From Stictocephala bisonia (taxonomy: Eukaryota > Arthropoda > Insecta > Hemiptera > Membracidae): a DNA stretch of 64,000 nt. The translations under genes and the position numbers were made by a program. The stretch is from positions 29,770 through 93,769 of the forward strand of contig JAQJVL010002534.1 of NCBI GenBank assembly GCA_035578905.1. Reading direction: 5' to 3'. Numbering within the stretch: position 1 is the stretch's first letter; each line of letters begins with the position of its first letter. Shown here piece after piece: positions 59,923 through 64,000 of the stretch. The notes under the pieces were generated by a model. It did not search any database, was not told the origin of the DNA, and worked only from the letters and a program-made list of their open reading frames with translations.

Positions 59923-60453
59923 ATGATTATGGTTGCGTTACATCATCATCATAAAATCAGGCTGTCGGATGGACAGAAACGTAAGCTCCGCACCGCTTAC
60001 CGAAGGCGGCAGAGTGCGAGCATTGGTCTATCGAAAGACCAAGTGACTATGTGTGGTGGCGATGATATCTTGCTCACACCAAGACAGCACCAACGTATAG
60101 TCAAAGCGAAAAAAGATAATAAAGGATTACGGATGGAGCTTTCATACGGACAGCTTTCAATGAACAAAAAAGGAGGTCTCTTGAAAGAGATGCTAGATTT
60201 TGTCGAAACAGATGTACCTGGTGGCAAACGTTTCATTTCACCAGTTGTGAGGCACACAATAGCACCACTACTCAAGAATAAGTTCGTACCGTGGTTGAAA
60301 CAACTAATTGACAGTGAACTTGACAGTATTATCGGTCCTAAAGGTTCAGGTCTTAAACGGCGCATCAACTCCAAGTTAGACGAACTGCTTGGTAATAAAA
60401 AAAGATCACACCCCTTTCGCTCGCTGAAATTGAAAATTACGTCAAAACGCTAA
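59923..60453 (+). CDS. Small basic protein, probable virion core protein
   Basis: 176 residues, strongly basic, with a KLRTAYRRRQ start, LRMELSYGQL and KKGGLLKEMLDF in the middle, then IAPLLKNKFVPWLKQLI and a Lys/Arg-rich end. Position and charge match the small DNA-condensing or core proteins of Polintons/adintoviruses (compared by others with adenovirus core proteins). No enzymatic motif. Its end overlaps, in another frame, the region that should encode the protease N-terminus. Function is inferred. Confidence 0.65.
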   Translation: MIMVALHHHHKIRLSDGQKRKLRTAYRRRQSASIGLSKDQVTMCGGDDILLTPRQHQRIVKAKKDNKGLRMELSYGQLSMNKKGGLLKEMLDFVETDVPGGKRFISPVVRHTIAPLLKNKFVPWLKQLIDSELDSIIGPKGSGLKRRINSKLDELLGNKKRSHPFRSLKLKITSKR

Positions 60454-60824
60454 AGATAGAAAATTTTCGAGGCGTGTTTATGCGTCAAATGCTACCGTCA
60501 ATACCTAGTCCAATCGAATGTGGGGTCATCAATCTTGGAGATATATCATCTAATGGCACGCACTGGACGTGTTACGTAAAACGGGGAGAACATAAATTAT
60601 ACTTCGACTCGTTCGGTGATGCAAGACCACCACTAGAGTTGGTACGTTATTTGGGTGCAGACAATCTCAAATACAACATCGACAGAGTCCAAGATTTTGA
60701 TGATCCTCCGATATGCGGCCACCTATGTATTGAGGTGTTACGACGTAACGACAAAAGTGAAGATTGGAATGATATCGTGCGGTGTCTACGAGATAACAAA
60801 TACACTTGGAAGTCTTGGTGGTAA
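60405..60824 (+). CDS. PRO: Adenain-like cysteine protease, start codon apparently lost
   Basis: Processes capsid precursors during maturation. Conserved elements: SSNGTHWTCY (His at 60561-60563), KLYFDSFGD and PPICGHLCIEVL (catalytic Cys probably the second, 60726-60728). Family members begin with a short helix-like N-terminus; the matching sequence (LSLAEIENYVKTLKIENFRG) is open here from 60399 but has no ATG, ATC standing where the start is expected (60405). Translation from the first ATG, 60480, would lose about 25 residues. The catalytic part is intact, so I keep it as a coding region with doubtful start. Confidence 0.85.
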   Translation: MTPLSLAEIENYVKTLKIENFRGVFMRQMLPSIPSPIECGVINLGDISSNGTHWTCYVKRGEHKLYFDSFGDARPPLELVRYLGADNLKYNIDRVQDFDDPPICGHLCIEVLRRNDKSEDWNDIVRCLRDNKYTWKSWW

Positions 60825-60836
60825 GAGACTATAACT

Positions 60837-61139
60837 ATGGAGAGTTATCGTGGCAGTACTTTTCACATCAACAAATTTGGTGATACGAACATGACTTTTG
60901 TTGCTGGTGGTAATAGTGCACAATACGTCGATTCTAAAATCAATGAGATGAAAAGAGAGTTTTCCCATGAATCGTTGCAAGCTTTCGATAAAGTCGAAAT
61001 CAAACTTCGACTAGAGCTCAATGAACTATTCGATGCCGTCCGAAACTTGAAGAGAAAAACAAACGAAAGGCTCGAAAAGATTGAGGAGAAACTTGAAGCT
61101 CTCGAGAATGGCGTGATTTGGGCCTCCACACCTGAATAA
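60837..61139 (+). CDS. Small coiled-coil protein, unknown role
   Basis: 100 residues. The first 35 contain FHINKFGDTNMTFVAGG; the rest is a long amphipathic coiled coil (INEMKREF to EKLEALENG) with heptad leucines. ATG at 60837, 12 bp after the protease stop. I do not recognise a family. A short N-terminal peptide followed by a trimer-like coil would suit a virion attachment or scaffold role, but that is speculation. Confidence 0.6.
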   Translation: MESYRGSTFHINKFGDTNMTFVAGGNSAQYVDSKINEMKREFSHESLQAFDKVEIKLRLELNELFDAVRNLKRKTNERLEKIEEKLEALENGVIWASTPE

Positions 61140-61249
61140 CATGTGGCAAACACGGCTATTTAAAAAAACAATTTTTTTCGCATCGATCGAGAGTAACTTT
61201 TAAGAGACACCTATGTGTGTATGGGAGACAAAGAGTTTTAAAAATCATA

Positions 61250-62020
61250 ATGCTGTTCAAACTGGTTGGAGCGGGTTCGGTGATCACACTTCACTTGGAG
61301 CATCCAATATATTTGCGCGATGAAGATGACTACGAACTGGCTCTGTACGGGTTTTATTCGGAAAACAATATCGCTAATCATCCGACAGATGGAACGATGT
61401 ACTTTTGGATAGGTCCTAACGCCGAACAACAGAGCATTGGTCCGAGAGCGCTTCTCTTTCAGAAAGGCCACTTGACGCTAGACACCCTACAGGTCAGGTG
61501 CAGTGAGTTCCTCAAAACACTGAACGTGGTTGATTCTGCGAGGTTCAGCATAGCGAAAATGGATGACAGGGTATCGATAGTCTCACCGCTCAAGTTCAGT
61601 TTCGACTCCACAATACGAAACCTGCTGGGGTTCGAAATGCAGTCTGAGGAAAAAGAAGACTACAGTAACGAACGTTTTTACTACATGGCCGACCATATCA
61701 TAAAAGCCACGAAACCACCGAATCTCAGAGCTGTGGATACAGTCGAGATACATTGCAATTTGGTTGAAAACAGTTACTCCAATCACGACGAACACTTGCA
61801 CAAGCACAAAGAACATCGACTGCTATACACATTTTTCCCAGCCGTACCGCGGGGCTACAAAATATCAGAAACACCGCTCCAGAGATATTATGCTCCGTTA
61901 GATAGTGCCCTGCGAAAAATACAGCAAATCACTGTTACAATCGTGGATCAAGACAATCGCCTGATCTTGAACCCATTTGTAAATAACATTGTTTATCTAC
62001 ACCTACAGAAATTACGGTAG
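61250..62020 (+). CDS. Penton-like minor capsid protein (single jelly roll)
   Basis: 256 residues from ATG 61250, starting MLFKLVGAGSVITLHLEHP. Beta-rich throughout, with a conserved-looking RNLLGFE near residue 130 and a C-terminal QRYYAPLDSALRKIQQITVT followed by VDQDNRLILN. These features fit the minor capsid (penton) protein of Polintons, which closes the fivefold vertices. Last gene before the right inverted repeat. No breaks seen. The ATG at 61221 is out of frame; in-frame GTG 61217 is less likely. Confidence 0.85.
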   Translation: MLFKLVGAGSVITLHLEHPIYLRDEDDYELALYGFYSENNIANHPTDGTMYFWIGPNAEQQSIGPRALLFQKGHLTLDTLQVRCSEFLKTLNVVDSARFSIAKMDDRVSIVSPLKFSFDSTIRNLLGFEMQSEEKEDYSNERFYYMADHIIKATKPPNLRAVDTVEIHCNLVENSYSNHDEHLHKHKEHRLLYTFFPAVPRGYKISETPLQRYYAPLDSALRKIQQITVTIVDQDNRLILNPFVNNIVYLHLQKLR

Positions 62021-62105
62021 ACAAAACTCAACCCCACGCCGTAAAACTAGAACATTCAACACTCATATTTTTTTCCCCATCAAAATTCTGGGCCAGGAAC
62101 GGCAA
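62021..62105 (+). other. Polinton right end spacer with a third terminal-motif copy
   Basis: Short non-coding spacer. CTGGGCCAGGAACGGCAAA at 62088-62105 repeats the outer part of the terminal repeat (62218-62236), directly next to the inner edge of the right arm. Confidence 0.75.
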
Positions 62106-62248
62106 ACACAAAATTATCAACCATCCGAGCAAACTGTCAAATTATCAATCTAAACACATCTAACCATATATATATATCGAAATTCAATCTCTGGTCCACT
62201 GGTACCGAAATTCAAGCTCTGGGCCAGGAACGGCAAATCCCTACTACT
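62106..62248 (-). repeat. Polinton terminal inverted repeat, right (143 bp)
   Basis: Reverse complement of 48594-48742; ends ..CCCTACTACT. Confidence 0.95.
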
Positions 62249-62254
62249 CCTACG
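62249..62254 (+). repeat. Polinton target-site duplication, right
   Basis: CCTACG, identical to 48588-48593. Confidence 0.93.
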
Positions 62255-62289
62255 CAAAAATTATTGTGTACAGCGACCTTCTTTTATAA
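62249..62289 (+). pseudogene. Helitron helicase, last codons beyond the Polinton
   Basis: Taking one copy of the 6-bp duplication, the helicase frame at 48580-48593 continues here for about a dozen codons (AKIIVYSDLLL) and ends with TAA at 62287-62289. A short IVY.. end after the SRVR motif is what Helitron helicases usually show. This confirms that the two halves were once one gene. Confidence 0.8.
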
Positions 62290-64000
62290 CTCTAATAGTG
62301 TCATTGGCAATAAGCTAGGGGTCTGCTTTAAAAAATTCCTCGTAATTAGGTGACAGAACCTTAATACGTGTTTTACTAGGCAGTAGGCAAGGGGGCCTGC
62401 CTAAAATAAAACTCCCCAACATTTTAGCTGTTGTAAATATGTAAATATGGTCTCTACGTTTGCTGGCCTCCACGTGGTGAGACTGGATATACCATTCATT
62501 AACTGAACAAATGGTTAACTAACGGGCAAACACATCCTATTAACAATTAAATAAAGATTTCAAACAATACTTTCTGAGAAGTTAATATTTTAAAATATGT
62601 AATTAAAAGGCCTCTACAATTGTCGGTCTCCCCGTGGCAAGACTGAATACTTCAGGTTTCTCACAACAAGTCGGTAAAGTTTAGTATTATTTAGAAAAGA
62701 ATTGTGTGTTTTTTTTAACATATCCTCCAATTTAAGCGTTATTATAAGAAGCTTACAACTGAAATTATGCACACCAATATAGTTTACCACTCTGTTAACA
62801 AAACTAATTTAATATTCGATTTGTTATAATTCAAAATGGTGGATATTCAAATGCTGACACACGTAGCAAACTTCTCTAGCCATTATTAAAATAGTGTGAA
62901 AACTTCAAAAACTAACGCACGGTTTACATTTCCTACTTTGTTATCAAAACAGCTATAGCTTTAGATTTTTACTTTTCATAACCTAGAAAAACTCAAACGT
63001 TTCCTAAGGATACCATAGTATGTTATATACGAATTTTCCATTTGCTTTTACATACTCTCGAAATCTTGAACTGCACATGTTATATAAATATATTGAAACA
63101 TAATTAATTTTCAAAATCATATACAGTTATTGTAAATACAGTAATTTATATTAAAATACGAAAAACTTTGACATTGCCCGATTTAACAGAAGTTTTAATG
63201 TTTTGGTGGTATTCTTCGAGCAGTTAGAAGCGTAGAAAGTTCTATAAGAAAACACTTCGGCAATTAACCATCTTCCTTCAAGTACGAGATATGTGACCAT
63301 GGTTCAATAATTTTATAAAGTTTAAAATTATCTCCACACTTTTAACTGTTTGTTATTAACATTGCTATTTTTTTACGTCCTGTTGATTTTATTCACATTA
63401 CAATATGAATTACATTTCTTTAATAGAATGAGGATTACCTTTTTTATCCTTGAATCTATTAAATCTAATAGTATTACGTATTTTTACATTTAATACGTCT
63501 AATAAAACTAATCGAAGTTTTAATCATTTTAGCTTTTATTCAAGTGCAACAAATTTAATTAATTATTATTTAATTACGATAATTGTATTATATTTTTTAC
63601 TATTGGAATATTACATTACGTTCTTTTTACATGGTATTTTATGTAAACTTGTCTTATTATCAAATATAGGGATTTTCCAATTATTTTTATAAAACAAATA
63701 CAACAATATTGTTAAGTGTTTTACTGTATTAATTTTTACCAAACGGCATCAATATGTTAATTAAGTAATAGTAAAAGAAAGCCCAATTCAAAGTGATAGA
63801 ACAATGGAGGATTTTCAGGAGAAGTAACATGGCTACTTTGATCTTACCAGGCTTCAGAACGTTCATTCATCGCCTCAGTAGCATGATCTCAGCAGCCATT
63901 GAGGGGTCAATGACACCACACTGGTGTAACAGAAGCTAGACACTACAGCTTTCAACCAAATACATTCGGTAGAACTGGCTTGGGAAAAGTTTAAAAAATC
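62290..64000. other. AT-rich flank, likely including the Helitron 3' end
   Basis: No gene supported. A possible hairpin TAGGCAG..CTGCCTA near 62379-62404 could be a Helitron 3' structure, but no clear CTRR end follows. Two related words (CTGGCCTCCACGTGGTGAGACTGGAT near 62463 and the similar CGGTCTCCCCGTGGCAAGACTGAAT near 62625) form a degenerate ~160-bp spaced repeat. The frame at 63450-63692 is AT-rich noise. Confidence 0.35.

Larger units (their letters stand above)
48594..62248 (+). mobile_element. Polinton/Maverick element, complete ends, 13,655 bp
   Basis: It has ~145-bp terminal inverted repeats beginning 5'-AG, a 6-bp target duplication, and the diagnostic set of protein-primed PolB, retrovirus-like integrase, packaging ATPase, adenain-like protease and jelly-roll capsid proteins. 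All genes run on the plus strand except the integrase. It belongs to the Polinton/adintovirus group, integrating virus-like transposons of animals. GC content and codon use differ from the AT-rich host DNA. At least three genes carry breaks, so this copy is probably defective. Confidence 0.97.

Overview
The window looks like AT-rich, intron/intergenic insect DNA. Short (TTAGG)n tracts (the usual insect telomere unit), long gene-free AT-rich stretches and the types of transposons present all point to an arthropod, most likely an insect (possibly a hemipteran, by inference only). I see no intact cellular gene. Nearly everything recognisable is mobile or repetitive DNA, plus a few short open stretches that could be exons.

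Layout. 0-7 kb: a block of a 36-bp minisatellite family, a tandem pair of hairpin/inverted-repeat units (763-1511), a Helitron-like short element (1546-2066), a LINE 3' tail (4740-4808) and a second minisatellite block (6185-6560). 7-16 kb: a possible small exon, then two diverged direct copies of a ~1.1-kb segment (8530-9600 and 12888-14090), each linked to a long dinucleotide microsatellite; the second copy has gained a minisatellite-bearing insert. 18.1-19.6 kb: a degenerate ~41-bp tandem array with a ~146-bp higher-order unit. 21.2-24.6 kb: an almost full-length RTE-like non-LTR retrotransposon with a 16-bp target duplication, inactivated by a stop codon and a small insertion. 27-35 kb: LINE ORF1 debris, two unrecognised open stretches, a foldback element with a tRNA-like core and minisatellite blocks.

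35.2-38.6 kb: a decayed copy of a gene family I know as multicopy and uncharacterised in insects (minus strand). Here it is flanked by diverged inverted repeats and carries a nested hAT-type MITE, so it is probably a DNA transposon with a DDE-like transposase. 41.3-42.1 kb: 3' end of another LINE. 42.4-43.3 kb: the largest 36-bp minisatellite array.

45.4-62.3 kb is the centrepiece: a heavily broken Helitron Rep/helicase gene whose last codons are split by a 13,655-bp Polinton/Maverick (48594-62248) with ~145-bp terminal inverted repeats and a perfect 6-bp target duplication (CCTACG). The Polinton encodes, in order, a zinc-finger-bearing protein-primed DNA polymerase B, a packaging ATPase, a virion protein ending in a parvovirus-type phospholipase A2 domain, a double-jelly-roll major capsid protein, a retrovirus-like integrase (opposite strand), a small basic core-like protein, an adenain-like cysteine protease, a small coiled-coil protein and a penton-like minor capsid protein. 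Replication (PolB), integration (integrase) and a capsid/packaging/maturation module are thus all present, but the ATPase and capsid genes carry nonsense codons and the protease seems to have lost its start, so this copy is recently inserted but probably defective.
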